A DNA stretch of 64,000 nt, taken from NCBI RefSeq assembly GCF_933775445.1, contig NC_065875.1, positions 17,297,555 through 17,361,554 on the forward strand. The letters are read 5' to 3'. Origin of the DNA: Argentina anserina. Its lineage: Eukaryota; Streptophyta; Magnoliopsida; Rosales; Rosaceae. The notes under the pieces were generated by a model, which searched no databases, had not been told where the DNA came from, and saw nothing but the letters and a program-made list of their open reading frames with translations. The translations under genes and the position numbers were made by a program. Within the stretch, counting starts at the first letter, position 1. The number at the start of each line of letters is the position of its first letter. Below, piece by piece: positions 1 through 22,896 of this stretch.

Positions 1-596
1 TTTATCAATTATTAATCGATCAGATTTCAATATTTTAATTCGAACTCGAACTCGATTGATACAAGTAGTGAAGCCGACGTTGCATGGGTTCGAACTCCAG
101 CTTGTGAAAAACATCAGATTCAGATACCGGAGGACCTATACTTAAGCTGCTACTTGTCTCAGGATTCTAAGTTCGACTCATCGACTATTACCCAAAAATT
201 TTCAATTCTACGTATCAGCTGTGAATTTGAGTTTGGATGGAAGATTGATCACAACAAGTTCAGCATGCCAATAGAAACAGAACAAATCTGTAATGAAAAG
301 GGAAAACTGGGTGCGGCTAAATGAGAAAAGATTGTATTCAAAATCTGAAAGCAATCATTGAAAAGAGAACTTATCAGAAAAATAAGCACACTCCGCTGTG
401 TTCTAGAATAGCAAATATCTGAAATGAACATTGCAAAACGAATCACATACTATGATAGTTGTCAATCCTTCAATTGTGATCAAAACAAAGCAACAAATTC
501 CTCTTCAATTATAATTGTGGTCAGACACTACAATTGGCAGGGAATATACCACACAAGTACTGAACCAAAATGTTATCTTCCTACTTACTCTACCCT
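1..596. other. Intergenic DNA and SAR1 3' UTR
   Basis: No gene is recognisable here. The right part (roughly 250-596) is probably the 3' untranslated region of the minus-strand SAR1 gene, whose stop codon is at 597-599. The short open frames in it show no family resemblance and no splice context. Confidence 0.5.
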
Positions 597-2958
597 CTAT
601 TTGATATACTGGGAGACCCATTTGAAGCCATCACCATACCCCATCTTGCGGACGATACTGCACATGAAGACCTCAAGGGGCCGAACACTAGAATCCGCAA
701 GATTCACTTTTCCCTTGCCAGTTGTGAAATTGGTCAGTCCCAGATGGTAGCGCAGCTCATCTTCTGAAGCCGCATAGGGGATGTCAATCTTGTTGCCCAG
801 CACAAGAAATGGAACAGTTGCCAGACTTTCATCTGAAAGGAGTGCATCCAGCTCCTTCTTTGACTCTGCAAACCGATCTTTATCATAAGCATCAACCAAG
901 TAAACTACTGCATCCACCTGTTAACAACAGCAAAACCAGTAAATATGCATAATTTATTTCCTTCCGCATGATGAAACTTGTATACCTAAATTTTACAATA
1001 ACTAACGTCAACAATATGGACCACTGAGGCATCAGGACAAACAGAACACAAGAACTTAGTGCAACCATATGACTTCATATCAAGATCTTTTTGCTGGAAA
1101 TGTGCAGAAGTTAGTATGCCATCCCAAAAAGAACTCAGTACAGATTCTAGTAAACATGGGGGCAAATTGGTAATTACCGAGCACTAGTTTCTTATGAATT
1201 ATATTCTAGTAAGCTTCTGCAGTTTTCTCGATGATCCAGTACTCCAGATCTCTAAGAGTTAGAATGAATTAAATAAAAGCACCAAAAGAAAAACGAAGCA
1301 AAACAAAGAAACATGCAAATACCAGATACACCGTGATGTGATCTTTTGCATCATTCTATGTGCACAGGACAATGACTTACTCTTTCCTTGTTTAAGGAAA
1401 GACCGGAAGAAACGAAAGAAAGAACAGCAATTTAATGTGCTTTGGAATCCAAATTGAACCAAACTGTTTGTTCTCTTCTGAATGTAATACAACAATTGTC
1501 TCAAAAAGATTCTTTCTTATTATGCACCCAGATATCTAACAAGAGAATAAGCCATCAACTGTTGCCCCAAACCTCATTCCCAAATACTTGTGGATTTCTA
1601 TAGCTAGCACCTTATGTAAAGAGACTGGTATAACAACTACAGGGAAACTGACTATGGTGCTCTCAACAATACATCCACTTAAACCAGTGAAATAGAAGGA
1701 AATTTTATCTAGGATAATCACCCTAACATACAACAATATTAAATCCACAGAACACCAACCAAAGTCAAGCTAGAAATGTATGCATATTAGGAACCAAAGG
1801 TCAGATGCTCAACTACACATCAACATACCAGAATACCAGAACCTGAGCTCATTCATAAGCACAGACACAAACATAGAGAAAGAAAGTTTGAACAACCAGT
1901 TACTAGGTTGGAGTCCATCCAGACTCTATATACTATTGAGGTTCTGTAATTAAAATAAGTGACACGCCAGGGGAAAATGTAAAACTGTGATTCACGACTT
2001 AAAGTAAGCTACCAACAAACTACAATTTTGAAGCTTAGAGCAACCAATGTGCTTTTGTGCAGATCATACTTGAGCTGAAAGTTGTAATACATCAACTTTG
2101 AGACACCTAGTTTAACAAATCCAAGACTGATCGAAAGTCAAAAGGAAGAAGAATTGGAAAAAAGGCCTTAGCTTAGTAAACCAACATCGCTAAGCAATGA
2201 ACCCAATCATTCATGCATGCTTTGGCTTGATCATATACTAAACGTCAAAACAAATGGTTGGGTAAAAATATATGCAGAATTCAAAATCCCAAGTTCAAAG
2301 ATGGAACATAGAAAACAGAAACTGCAAAATACAGAAGAACTCAAGAAAGTTTTAAAATCCATTACAAAAGTCATAAACTCTAGCATCTAAAGGCCTTCCG
2401 AATCAAAGAGCACAGTGAAGCCAACACAACTACATCAACATGTACAGAAAGATCACCACGAAATGCGATAAAACAATGATCATTTTACCATTTCGACAGG
2501 AAATATAGCACTCAAGTAGAACAAACAGCTCACAATCCACATATCAGACTCACAGAAAGCAAATAGCAGATCACATCTCAGCACATCAAATCGAAACAAG
2601 CAATAAAGAAAAGACCTTAGCGTAGTAATCCTTCCAGACTCGGCGAGCGATCTGGTGTCCGCCCAAATCAAAAGCCTTGAACTTAATCTTGCCGATGCTC
2701 AATTCCTCCGACGTCGGATGCTGCGTCGGCTGGTGCTGCACTAGTCTCTGCAACCACACCGAATCAGCAACAGTCAATCACCAAATCCAGATCACAATCA
2801 CAGAATCAAAATATAGAGAGAAAACGAACCTCGTCCTTCAACATGTGGAGGAGGGTGGTCTTGCCGGCGTTATCGAGGCCGAGGAAGAGAATCTTGGCCT
2901 CCTTCTGCCAGAGGCCGAGGGATGCGAGGACGCCGTAGAACCAGTCGAACAGGAACAT
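597..2958 (-). CDS. SAR1: Small GTPase SAR1 (COPII coat assembly)
   Basis: SAR1 is the GTPase that, once loaded with GTP by SEC12, inserts its N-terminus into the ER membrane and recruits SEC23/24 to start COPII vesicle budding. Coding exons on the minus strand are 2958-2830, 2747-2616 and 917-597. All junctions are GT-AG, and the product is 193 residues, the usual plant SAR1 length. The protein opens with the hydrophobic MFLFDWF segment used for membrane and SEC12 interaction. It has the P-loop GLDNAGKT at 27-34, switch II DLGGHQ at 70-75 and NKID (guanine specificity) at 129-132. There is no N-myristoylation glycine, which separates SAR1 from ARF. The second intron is 1.7 kb. The initiator ATG is fixed by family alignment. 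The gene is divergent from eL29. No defect was seen. Confidence 0.96.
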
Positions 2959-4126
2959 TTCCGGGAGACCAGATCGGAGAATCCCTAATCGCTCTGCGAT
3001 CCAATCTTGTCGTTTGTTCGGTGTGACAGTGAACAAGAAGAAGAGAAAGAAGAAGAAGAAGAATGTGATCAATTTTTTCAATCTTGTTGTGCCATCATAT
3101 AATAATAATTATGTTTTACTTTTTTTTATTTGAGAAACATCCAATTTCTCTCGCTGTAATTGCCATGCCTGCCTGTCGTTTTTGACTTTCGACCATTTTT
3201 GGCAGTAAATGCTAGACGGGAAATTTTTACTCTGGTCATTATTTTGGTTTTTGCCAAAAATGATAGAAGTGGTAAATCATGGTTTTGGGAAGAAATCTTC
3301 CGACTTATTTTGTTGTCATATCAAGTCTTGAACTTTGAATATGTACCTAGTTTGTTGGACCATGGGTAAGATGCATTGCGTTTGTAATATCTTACTTGCA
3401 ATGTGCAGAATACGAGCCGTTAATGTAACATGTCGTTTATGTGATGATGGTAGCATGCATAAAAACCATACATCTATATATAACTGTGTAAGTTTTGCCA
3501 CTTATATCAAACTAAACATTATTCGGTTAGAAGAAGTTAATTTGGAGGAGAAGAATGGTATTACTAAAAAGCATGAAATTGTATAAAGTGAGATGCACAT
3601 AATGTGAAACACACACACACATATATATATATATTAGTATATTCACATGATGAAAGTATGAAATATGAACGTGACATATCAATCTAAAACTTCAAAATTT
3701 CTCTAAATATTAGAAATATAAGAAAAATCAATCAACCGATGTAAAACAAGTGTATTTATTTTATCAAAAAATGTCGGAAAATAATCACTTTGAAAAGAAA
3801 AATGTTTTGTAGAAAACAATTGGAATGTGACCCACATAAAAACCCGACGAGACCGACCTCTGAACCGTGCCCAACCCGAGCCCAATTCCTCAAGTCGGTA
3901 AAAGGGTAGATTGGACATTGGCCGCTGCCCCTAGGGTTTCACTCAAATATAAAGCCTCACCTTCTCGTTTTGCTCCGCCAAAAGAGAAGAAGGTAGAAGA
4001 AGAACCCTAATCGAGCAGGTCTCACACTCTTTTGGGTTCGTTCCGCCTTTCCCTTTCTCTCATCTTGATCTCTAGTCTTGCTCTCTTCTTCATTTCGGGT
4101 TCTAATTTGTGTTTTGGATCGCAGAC
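2959..4126. promoter_or_regulatory. Divergent promoter region between SAR1 and eL29
   Basis: This 1.17-kb spacer holds the upstream regions of two divergent genes. On the eL29 side there is a telo-box-like CTAGGGTTTC at 3931-3940 and AACCCTAA at 4003-4010, elements typical of plant ribosomal-protein promoters. A TATA-like stretch lies near 3946-3952. A 5'-UTR intron is plausible, with donor GCAG/GTCTC at about 4019 and acceptor GCAG ending at 4124 just before the eL29 ATG. An (AC)n(AT)n microsatellite sits at about 3609-3634. Element identity is inferred from motif and position only. Confidence 0.5.
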
Positions 4127-4395
4127 ATGGCCAAGTCAAAGAATCACACAGCTCACAACCAGTCCCGCAAGGCCCACAGGAATGGCATCAAGAAGCCCCA
4201 GAGGCACCGCCACACGTCCACCAAGGGGGTAAGCTTTCCCTTCTTCCCTTCATCCTTCTTCAATATTGTTCTTTTTGGTTCAATTTATTTATTAATGTGT
4301 AATTTTGGGTTCAGATGGATCCCAAGTTTCTGAGGAACCAGAGGTACGCCAGGAAGCACAACAACACCAAGACCGAAGAGTCTGCTGAGGAGTAG
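4127..4395 (+). CDS. RPL29: 60S ribosomal protein eL29 (RPL29)
   Basis: eL29 is a small basic protein of the large cytosolic ribosomal subunit. Exons 4127-4228 and 4315-4395 give 60 residues; plant eL29 is about 61. The start [12 protein letters not shown], the basic [14 protein letters not shown] core and the second-exon start [16 protein letters not shown] are diagnostic. The tail is a short acidic TEESAEE. The first codon of exon 2 is itself an ATG, so exon 2 must not be taken as a separate start. The intron (4229-4314) is GT-AG in phase 0. It is divergent from SAR1. Confidence 0.96.
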
Positions 4396-5404
4396 GGCAT
4401 GACCTTGCCTAGTGATGATGAAGCTCTTCGGGTTCTCTTTTGATTAGGGTTTTATTTTGATTTGAACTTGTTTCAGAATACTTTAATGGTACTGTTCTGG
4501 GATTTTATGTGGGGAGCTGAACTCCGTTTTATATGCTAAAGATGTTGAAGCTTTTTGGTTAATTCTGTTCCTCTTGATGCTTGGTTATTTTTATTCATTG
4601 CAGTTAAATAATATGAATGGGGTAGTGATTTCTATTTGGTTGGCTAAACTGCATATGTGGGAATGTGATTGGTTTTTATTGATATTTAGAAAGGTTGATT
4701 GCCATTCGAGTTTAGTTGTGGCATGTCTGGGGTTTTTGTGGCGGGGCTAGTCGTTGTGGTAAGTTGGCAAGTTCATTGTTTTGGCCAATTTATGATGAGA
4801 GTTGATCGCAAATGCACTCCAGTGTGGGGATGAGTAGTGATTCCATTGTGATTCGTTCTCGCTTGACATGGTGTTATATGTCCGAGCTATAGGAAGGTTG
4901 ATATTATTGGGTTTAGTGTTGAAGAAAATGAATTAGTCTATACACTTATCTTCAATTGCTTTTCTGTAGGACGTGTATCATCAGAATGGTAATCTATACG
5001 TGAGCTTTTGTTGAGATTTTTAGTTATGGTTGACATGTATTGAGAATTAAGTAGTGTGTAATCTCTTTCAGACTTGCTGTTTGTGATGATTTCTAAAGTA
5101 GGAGCAACATATTACTCAAACCACACGACAACCAAATTTTTTTAAAAAAACTCGGAATAGAAGAATGCCAAATTCTGATATCCAGATTTCTAAATCGCTC
5201 CGCACATAACGTTTTCTGCTAACACCAGCCCAAGGTGGAGATCAGAATCCCAGATATTTTGAGCCATAATTCCCAAGGGCCTTTAAATTGACAAACGATA
5301 AACTCTTTATATGCACACCAGGATTTTCAAGAACCAGTCAAACCAAGCCTCTTATGAATAAGTGTTGTCTAAAGCTACAGAAACAAGCTTCCATGTGGAA
5401 ACGG
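4396..5404. other. Intergenic DNA, 3' flanks of eL29 and the plastid dehydrogenase
   Basis: I see no gene here. The left part is the eL29 3' UTR and the right part is downstream of the convergent dehydrogenase gene. No repeats or conserved reading frames stand out. Confidence 0.5.
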
Positions 5405-5539
5405 TTATGAGTACAAGTATTCCTTCAAGGAATTAACAAAACTTAGAATCCAGTTTGTTGTTTGTTCCCTCGAGTCCCCACTTTTCTCTGTGTGCTGATC
5501 TCTTCTATCCTTTGATGTAGTTTCACTTGTTGACACTCC
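5405..5539 (-). other. Possible alternative last exon of the plastid dihydrolipoyl dehydrogenase
   Basis: If the strong donor AAG/GTGAGT at 5724-5718 is used, splicing to the acceptor TAATAG ending at 5540 would skip the stop at 5717-5715. The frame would then continue for 44 codons to a TAA at 5407-5405, giving a 591-residue protein with a hydrophilic tail. The frame is open and in phase, but I do not recognise the tail as conserved. It may be only 3' UTR. Confidence 0.25.
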
Positions 5540-5714
5540 CTATTACAAGCAAATTATCTTCAAAATTTATACCGAGTATTGAGAACCTTAGACTGCAACT
5601 GCTTGAGGGATAGAAACATGCTCTTTCACCTGCCCCAAGAATTGAAAAGATACAATGTGGGTAACACATACCAGGAAAGAACTACTGCAGATATGTGGCT
5701 TGATGTAAGACAGT

Positions 5715-8700
5715 TCAACTCACCTTTGCTGACTTGTAAAGTTCATCAAGCACTTCGGACAAGGTAGGATGTGCATGGACAGCGAGTTTCAGATCCTGCA
5801 AAATCAAAGAGCCACGGTAAGTAAAACGAATACACATTCAACAGAAACATTATTCCGAAGGAAATTCTACAAATGAAGGTATGTGAACATTATTCTGGGG
5901 TAACACAGTAGCTTGAGGACAGTCGATTACTTGAATACGTGTTCCCAATGCAATTGCATTGGATGCCTCGTGAATGAGGTCTGCAGCATGCAGTCCAAAG
6001 ATATGAACACCAAGGATCTCTCCATTATCTGATCTGTATATCATCTGCACGAAGTAAAGCAGAAGCAGTATTGAGATTGTCAATTTTCCACAACAGATAG
6101 CAAACAAAAAGACAGCCGGCATTAGACAGAAATTCACCTTTGCAAGCCCCTCTCCTTCATTTTCTGCAAGGGCCTTTGTGTTGGCCTTGAAACTTGTCTT
6201 CGCAACACTTACTTCAAATCCCTCCTTCTCAGCCAACTCTCTTGCTTGGGGCTGCAGATTGTTAAAATTCAGTAAAAACTATGAAAGTTAATAGAAACCC
6301 ACTAGATCTCTCAATTCAATATTTCAACACTAATCCTCAGAAGGTAAAATGGAGAGTAAATCCAGGTACTATATCAAAACTCGCAACAAACGTAAACTTT
6401 CCATATAATGCATACGGGCAATACAGAAAGTACTTGCCTCTGTCAATCCAACCATACTGATTTCAGGATGGGTGAAGCAAGCTGCAGGGATGCTCAAATG
6501 GTTGAGCACGTGATCTCTTCCTGTGACTTGTTCAACCACTGAAGGAAAATTTATGAAAAAGATCAATTTGAGTTTGAGAGAGAGAGAGAGACAGATTCAA
6601 CTGTGAACCACATAAAAGAAAAGCTAGCTACTCTAAACCAACCTGAAATGCCTTGTGCACTTGCTGCATGAGCAAGCATCATCTTGCCGTTGGCATCACC
6701 AATGCAAAACAGGTGAGGAACCTGAAAACAAAATTAAATTATAAACAATTGATAGGGTCTGTGCTTATGAGGGAACCCGCAACATTGGGCAAAGAATAAT
6801 TAAAAAAAAAACAGCTATCTACCAATTTGCCATTTGCATCTATTACTCTCATGCGCTCATCAACAGGAATAAAACCACGTTGTGTTGCTACATCAATCTG
6901 CAGAACATCAATATTAAAGATTATTGCTGCACTTATTCTAAAGAAAAGAAAAAAAAAAAACACACACACACACACATAACTCAGAACCACAAAAGTACTA
7001 AGTGAATATGCCATACGTTCTCCAATCCAAGACCTTGTGTGAATGGGGCTCTTCCAGTGGCAATTAGTGCAGCATCTACCTGTGAGAGAAATAAAATCAG
7101 GAACCATTGTCTTACTCGTTACAAATAAACTTTTATGCCTAAGAATGTAAATATCAAGGTTCTAAAAGCAAAACACACGGGTGTCAATTTGGAGTCTAAA
7201 GATAATCTCACTTCAGAACTAGGTTACAAGCAGACTAGTACATTAGCCCGGAAAAAGGTGGAAATATGTTCATGGCACAGATATATATCAAATCAGTTGA
7301 ATCACTCTTAGTTACCTCTAGAGTATCTCTTGGTTCCTTGGTCTTTGCATCAATTAGTTCAATGATGACTGGTTTCCCATCCTTTGCTGGGGTAATCTAT
7401 AACAAAACAAAGAATACATGAAAATTTGATCGACAACCAAGAAGAAAATAGACAAAAAAAAAAACCGGTTACCTTGCTTGCAAATACTCCAGTTTGATAG
7501 TCGATCCTTCGTGGATTTATAAGAATCCTCTGGGCTAACTTCCCAATCTCGGGATCAAAACCAGGCATAAGTTGATCCAAAGCTTCAATAAAAGTGACCT
7601 GCAGAATAGCACTAGCTTAGTTTAGAATGCCTTCTGAGATAATAACTGTGAAATAATACGAAACCATATCTAAGAAATTTAAATAAGAAATCTGATACAG
7701 AAGACAATATTTATCAAATAAACTAATTAAAATTGCGCTGGAAGACACAAAGAGAAGTGCCAGATTGACCAGATCAAGGTCTGTATTTGCTTCAAGGCAT
7801 AAATCAATTGTAAACCTTTCTCTCAGTTGGAAAGTGTGCCTCATTTCTTAGAGAGCCATGGAAAATATATAGAAGACCAAAAGAAAGATGCAGTAACTTT
7901 ATCAAGGCTTTGTTGTTAAAGGCTCTCAGTCACCATTAACAATAACGTGTTCCCCTCAAATGGAAGATATGCTCCTTTCTTTTGCCCCTCATTATAAAAC
8001 TGTAAAATAAATAAAAGCTTACCTCACTTCCAAGTGCCGTATACACATCACTGAACTCAAGACCAATGTAACCACTTCCAACGATAGCAATCCAATCAGG
8101 AACAGACTCCAACTTGAGTGCATGGTCGCTCGTAATCACGGTCTTCCCTGCATGTGCGTTACATATTCACTAATTATCCCTTTAAATAGTAACCAAGGGT
8201 CTCATGTCAATCAATTTACATGCCTTTAAAAACGAAAAGGGTTTCATCAACCATTGTATAAAATGGAAAACAAAGATGTATAATCTTACCATCGACTTCA
8301 ATGCCCTTGGGAACAAAAGGAACAGAACCAGTAGCGATGATTATGTTTTTTGCAGTAACTACTTTGTCAGACGCTCCAACTTTCACCTTTTGAGGGCCCT
8401 GAAATGTTTGATTATAGTGAATGTTTACCTTCCAGAAATCCAGCTATAACAATAACATAGATCAAAGTAATCATAATCATGTTCTAGCAAGCTCAGCATT
8501 GGATAAAAACTACATTTATTGAGGACCAGAACTTTTGTTCAAGTTTCCACAAAATCATATGTATGAATTACCAGGATTGTACCAAACCCTGTTAGTATGT
8601 CCACTCCAAGCGACTTCATTGAGTTGGTCAAGCTAGAACGGATTTTTGATGCGAGATTGTTAGCATGATCAGCCACTCCCTGTCTGTCATAACCAGCTGC

Positions 8701-9883
8701 CGAAACCTGTCATGAGGCACAAAGAAAAACGGTAAGATACATAGTCTATCACAACTATCAAAACAATAATGCATGCATTTTGTGTGTCACCTGCAAACCC
8801 AAGGCCGTCAAGTGATGTTCATTTCGAAGCTCTCGCATCCGACCACTAACTGCAAGAAGAGCTTTAGATGGAACACATCCTCTGTTAACACATGTTCCAC
8901 CAACCACATCTCCCTCAACGATGGCGGTTTTCAGACCCTGCAATTGTTCCATTGAGAATCACAATTAGCAAAAAAGGATCTACCTGGCATAAGCAAAATA
9001 GAAGCAGGCTGACCATATAGATCAACAATTCCTACAGAAGTATGACATTTTTGTGCATGCAGTACACTGTATGCATAATCTTTACAGTATCAAGCTACAA
9101 AGGTGTTGCATTTATGCATGCACAATGTGACTGCAAATGATCGAACAAATAATATACAGTAACAGCAGAAGCCAGAAAGAAATAACCATTTCTAGCTAAT
9201 ACAGATACATTTTAACCACAAAAAGCAACTGATCAGTGACAATCAAGCTAAATCCCAGGGAGTCATTGCCACGATTTCATATCAAATTCTGAACAATTCT
9301 AAGGCACTCGACTACACATGTTTAGTAACTAATGCAATTCTTGCATGCACACTGTTAGCCGCATCTGATCGAATATAAAGCAAGCAGAAGCAAAAATAAA
9401 TTTAACCGATTCTAGTTGATACAGTCATTATAAGCATAATCACACACGATTCAAGTTTCTACGATCAGGTTTAAGCTAATAATAACAACTAATCACTAAT
9501 AATTAAGCTGAATCCAGGTCAGAGTCGCAATTTCTCATCAAAAATTACAAACAAGTATCAATTTCAGTGTGAAGAGTCCGTACCTTCTCAACGGCGTGAA
9601 GAGCAGCGCCGTGGCCGCCGACGCCGGCACCGATGATGAGCAAGTCATAATCAAACGACTTCGGAGCGCTTCCATTACCGGACAACGCCGCCGAGACCTT
9701 CCTCGAGCGCGACGCCGCCGCGAGCCGGACGCGGTGCGAGCCGGACTGGCTGAGCGACGAGAATCCCAAGGCCTCTCGCCGGAGGCCGCAGAAGCGGAGG
9801 TTGATCGGCTTGGCGGACTGAACGACGTAGTTTGATCTGGGAACGGTGGGGGAGAGAGTAGGGAGAGAAAGAGAGGCCTGCAT
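5715..9883 (-). CDS. LPD: Dihydrolipoyl dehydrogenase, chloroplast form (E3 of plastid pyruvate dehydrogenase)
   Basis: This FAD enzyme reoxidises the lipoyl groups of the plastid pyruvate dehydrogenase complex, passing electrons to NAD and so supplying acetyl-CoA for fatty-acid synthesis. Minus-strand exons: 9883-9584, 8937-8791, 8706-8572, 8398-8290, 8147-8023, 7598-7473, 7396-7316, 7079-7017, 6897-6823, 6721-6643, 6538-6438, 6251-6138, 6044-5931, 5795-5715. All phases close, giving 549 residues. An N-terminal Ser/Arg-rich transit peptide (about 1-70) points to the plastid. The FAD motif GAGVGG is at 85-90, the redox disulfide CVNRGC at 116-121, the NAD motif GSGYIG at 254-259 and the C-terminal HAHPTLSE with catalytic His532 and Glu537. 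Intron 11 (6437-6252) uses a GC donor. The stop used here lies inside a strong donor sequence, so an alternative spliced C-terminus (next entry) is possible. Confidence 0.94.
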
Positions 9884-11154
9884 TTTGAGAGAGAGAGAGA
9901 GAGAGAGAGAAGGAGAGATGGATCTGCGAAATGTGAGAGGAGATGAGAGAATGAGGTGTTGGTTTAATCAGAAGAGGAGAGCCTCGAAGAGTCCGTAGGG
10001 GGGAGTGAGGAGTTGAGAGGTTAGTAGAGAGGGGGGACGGAGATTTCAAAGCGCGGCTCCGTTTTCTTCTGTTTTCTTTCTTCCTATTATTTCTCACTTG
10101 CTATATCTTGATTTTGTGTCCGACCTGGCCCGGTTGCTAAAATGCGCATGGGGATGAAGTTACTATTGATCCCGGAAAATTTAAAGAGGCAAACGTTTGC
10201 GGTATTTGACAAGAAGGATGACCGGATTCAGACCGTAAGGTGGTTCGAACCGCTCGTGTTCGACTTGTGCTAGTATCACACGAATGCATTTTGTTTATCC
10301 GTATTTTTTCCGTCATATGAATTGCAAAAAGGGAAAATAGATGATAAAAAAATGCAAGATTTAATACATAGCTTTAAGTTTGATCACTCAGATTGATGTT
10401 ATCATAAGTTAAGGTAGAAGAAGTTTGCTATTATATGTATTTTGATTTTTTTTGACTGCTAAAAGAGTTATTAGAGTTATTGAGTTGGCAAAATTGAAGT
10501 TATGTATTCGTTACTTGAAAAGAAAACCATTGACATCTCAAACGCTTGTTCAATCAAAATGTCAATGCAAAAAATACATTTACTATGGTGTGTGTTCAAA
10601 CTTCAAACCACACTCGTTAATATTTTAATTATATGTATAACCACCGTCTGAATCACTCAAAAAAAAAAAAGAAGCAAACCACCATCAAGAGAGTCCCCAA
10701 TTCCAGCCTCAAAGAGCAAGAATCTCCCACTACTCAAATAGAAAGTGTTGATGGAATCTAAATGAAAAATTGTTTCTATAAAAGGAAATATCTATGTGGA
10801 GTCAATTACCGACTGCAAGCCTCTCTAATCACTGCACCAATCGTTTTCCGCCACCTCACATCTCAACTAGATTCTTTCAATCATCTCAAACCAAAGACTG
10901 TGACCCGAGCTCCCGTCACAGCAACGCCAACCAATCACAAACACCCGCGTGCGCCTCTACCAGTAACAGTAGCCCGCTGGCACAGTAAGTGCGCGGGGCA
11001 AATGGCTCCCGCGTAATTTCGGACAACACAGAAGGACATAACGGGCATAGATTAATTTCCTACTCACATATGCGTAATTTTATTCCTACTTTTCTCTCTT
11101 TCTCTTATCAAAGGTCGGGGGCAATAGACACTTGCGCAGAGAGGAATAAAAAAG

Positions 11155-11188
<34 letters not shown>

Positions 11189-11379
11189 CCAAAGCTTCGC
11201 TCTGCTACGTTAATGGCGGTTAGGGTTTTCTGCTGATCCCCGGGAACCCTAATTACCTTCATTCCACCCTCCTCGGTTTTTCCCCAACCGAAAACCCTAA
11301 TTCGGCGTTTTCTTCTGTTCTATTTTCGCTTCCTCAGCTCCGATTCAGTCGAATTCGAGGCGCGTACAGAGGAGCTACC
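9884..11379. promoter_or_regulatory. Divergent promoter region between plastid dehydrogenase and PP4R3
   Basis: This 1.5-kb spacer contains the upstream regions of both genes. A (GA)n run lies directly 5' of the dehydrogenase ATG (about 9887-9911) and another at about 11156-11186 in the PP4R3 leader. Two telo-box-like AACCCTAA sites (about 11244-11251 and 11292-11299) lie in the PP4R3 5' UTR. The middle (about 10290-10670) is AT-rich with nothing recognisable. Confidence 0.45.
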
Positions 11380-21676
<10,297 letters not shown>

Positions 21677-22896
21677 GTTCTATTTCAGAACTATTATAGC
21701 GGCTGGGATTATTAGTTTGTGCTGGTTCTTCAACTAGCGAATATGCTTGGTTCTCGGAAGTGGGTCCAGCCTAGCATACTGTGGAAGAGAAGAGTGAGCT
21801 GACAGAAGCGGATGAATGTGGTCTATAGCTTCCATCGCGTTGGTAGGAGCAAATACTGTATAGTGCCATCGCAGGGGCGGAAAGATGAAAAGGAAATCAC
21901 ACACAATGTGGGCCTATCAAGTCTTCACTTGGCCTTTTGGGGCTTGAAGTTTTTGCTTATGTAAAACATATCATCAGCATTGACTATATCCAATTTTCTG
22001 TTTGCTTTTCTTAACAAGTTGCTTTTGATTTTTGATCATTTTTGGTTTTGTGATAGACGGGGCAAAAGTTATGTGCTCGCCCCTTTCATGTTCTTTTTGT
22101 GGCGGTTTATGGTTCTGATTATTATAGAGAGAAGGGGTTTAGCGAGTGAGGTCAGGTGCTAATTTTCTGAAATGTAGGAGTGATATCTTGATTTTGTAGA
22201 TCAGTGTAAATTAGAGTGATCGTACGTTAATTGTGTCCAAGCCCAAAACCGGGGCAGTAATTGTAATGTGTTCTGTTTATCTAGGAATTCAAATTTTGGA
22301 ATTCTAGTTGTGTTCAGTAGCGTTTTGAAACTCATATTATGAAGGTGATAACTGATTCATTAAGATATTTCGTGTTACCTCCCCGAGGACATTGAAATAG
22401 ATATCATGGATTTACAAACAGTCCCTCACAGAAGCTTGAAATCTGTTAAAATGTTTCGATTACAAAATAATAGTTAAAATTCTCATAATTAACAGTCGCT
22501 CTCGCTCCTTCCTGCTTGAACAAGTCACCAGCCTTTTTTGCATAGGTCTAAGATCTCCACGGATTAAACCCAACAAACCAAACGTAATCAAGGAAAATGG
22601 ATTGCAAGAGTGTTTGAAGAACTTGGAAGCAAGCAAGGAGGCCGGACAGGTGGCGATGAAAGCAGTTCTCAGGAGTCGCCACGAAGGGCGCAGTTCGGTT
22701 ATAGGAAACACGACACGTACGTAGGCAGGGGGTGGCATGCACGAATACGTGTCCGAGCTGACTTGCTCCAACCTCAAACTGACTCACTCTCCGGCCTCCT
22801 TTTAGCTACCTCTTCTTCTTGCACTATGCTTTCTCATCCATCTCTTATTACTTGTTCATTTTACACTGAAAAAGGAACAGATCGTAACAATCCAAC
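21677..22896. other. PP4R3 3' UTR and spacer to the OEP16 gene
   Basis: The left half is the probable PP4R3 3' untranslated region. The right half is the promoter and leader of the OEP16-type gene. Several open frames overlap at 22460-22900 on both strands but none has splice support or family resemblance. Confidence 0.5.

Noticed and set aside
88..101. GGTTCGAACTCC resembling a tRNA B box
   Set aside because: No A box or cloverleaf can be formed around it.
9675..10097. 140-codon minus-strand frame overlapping the dehydrogenase start
   Set aside because: Off-frame reading of the GC-rich transit-peptide exon and its GA-rich leader.
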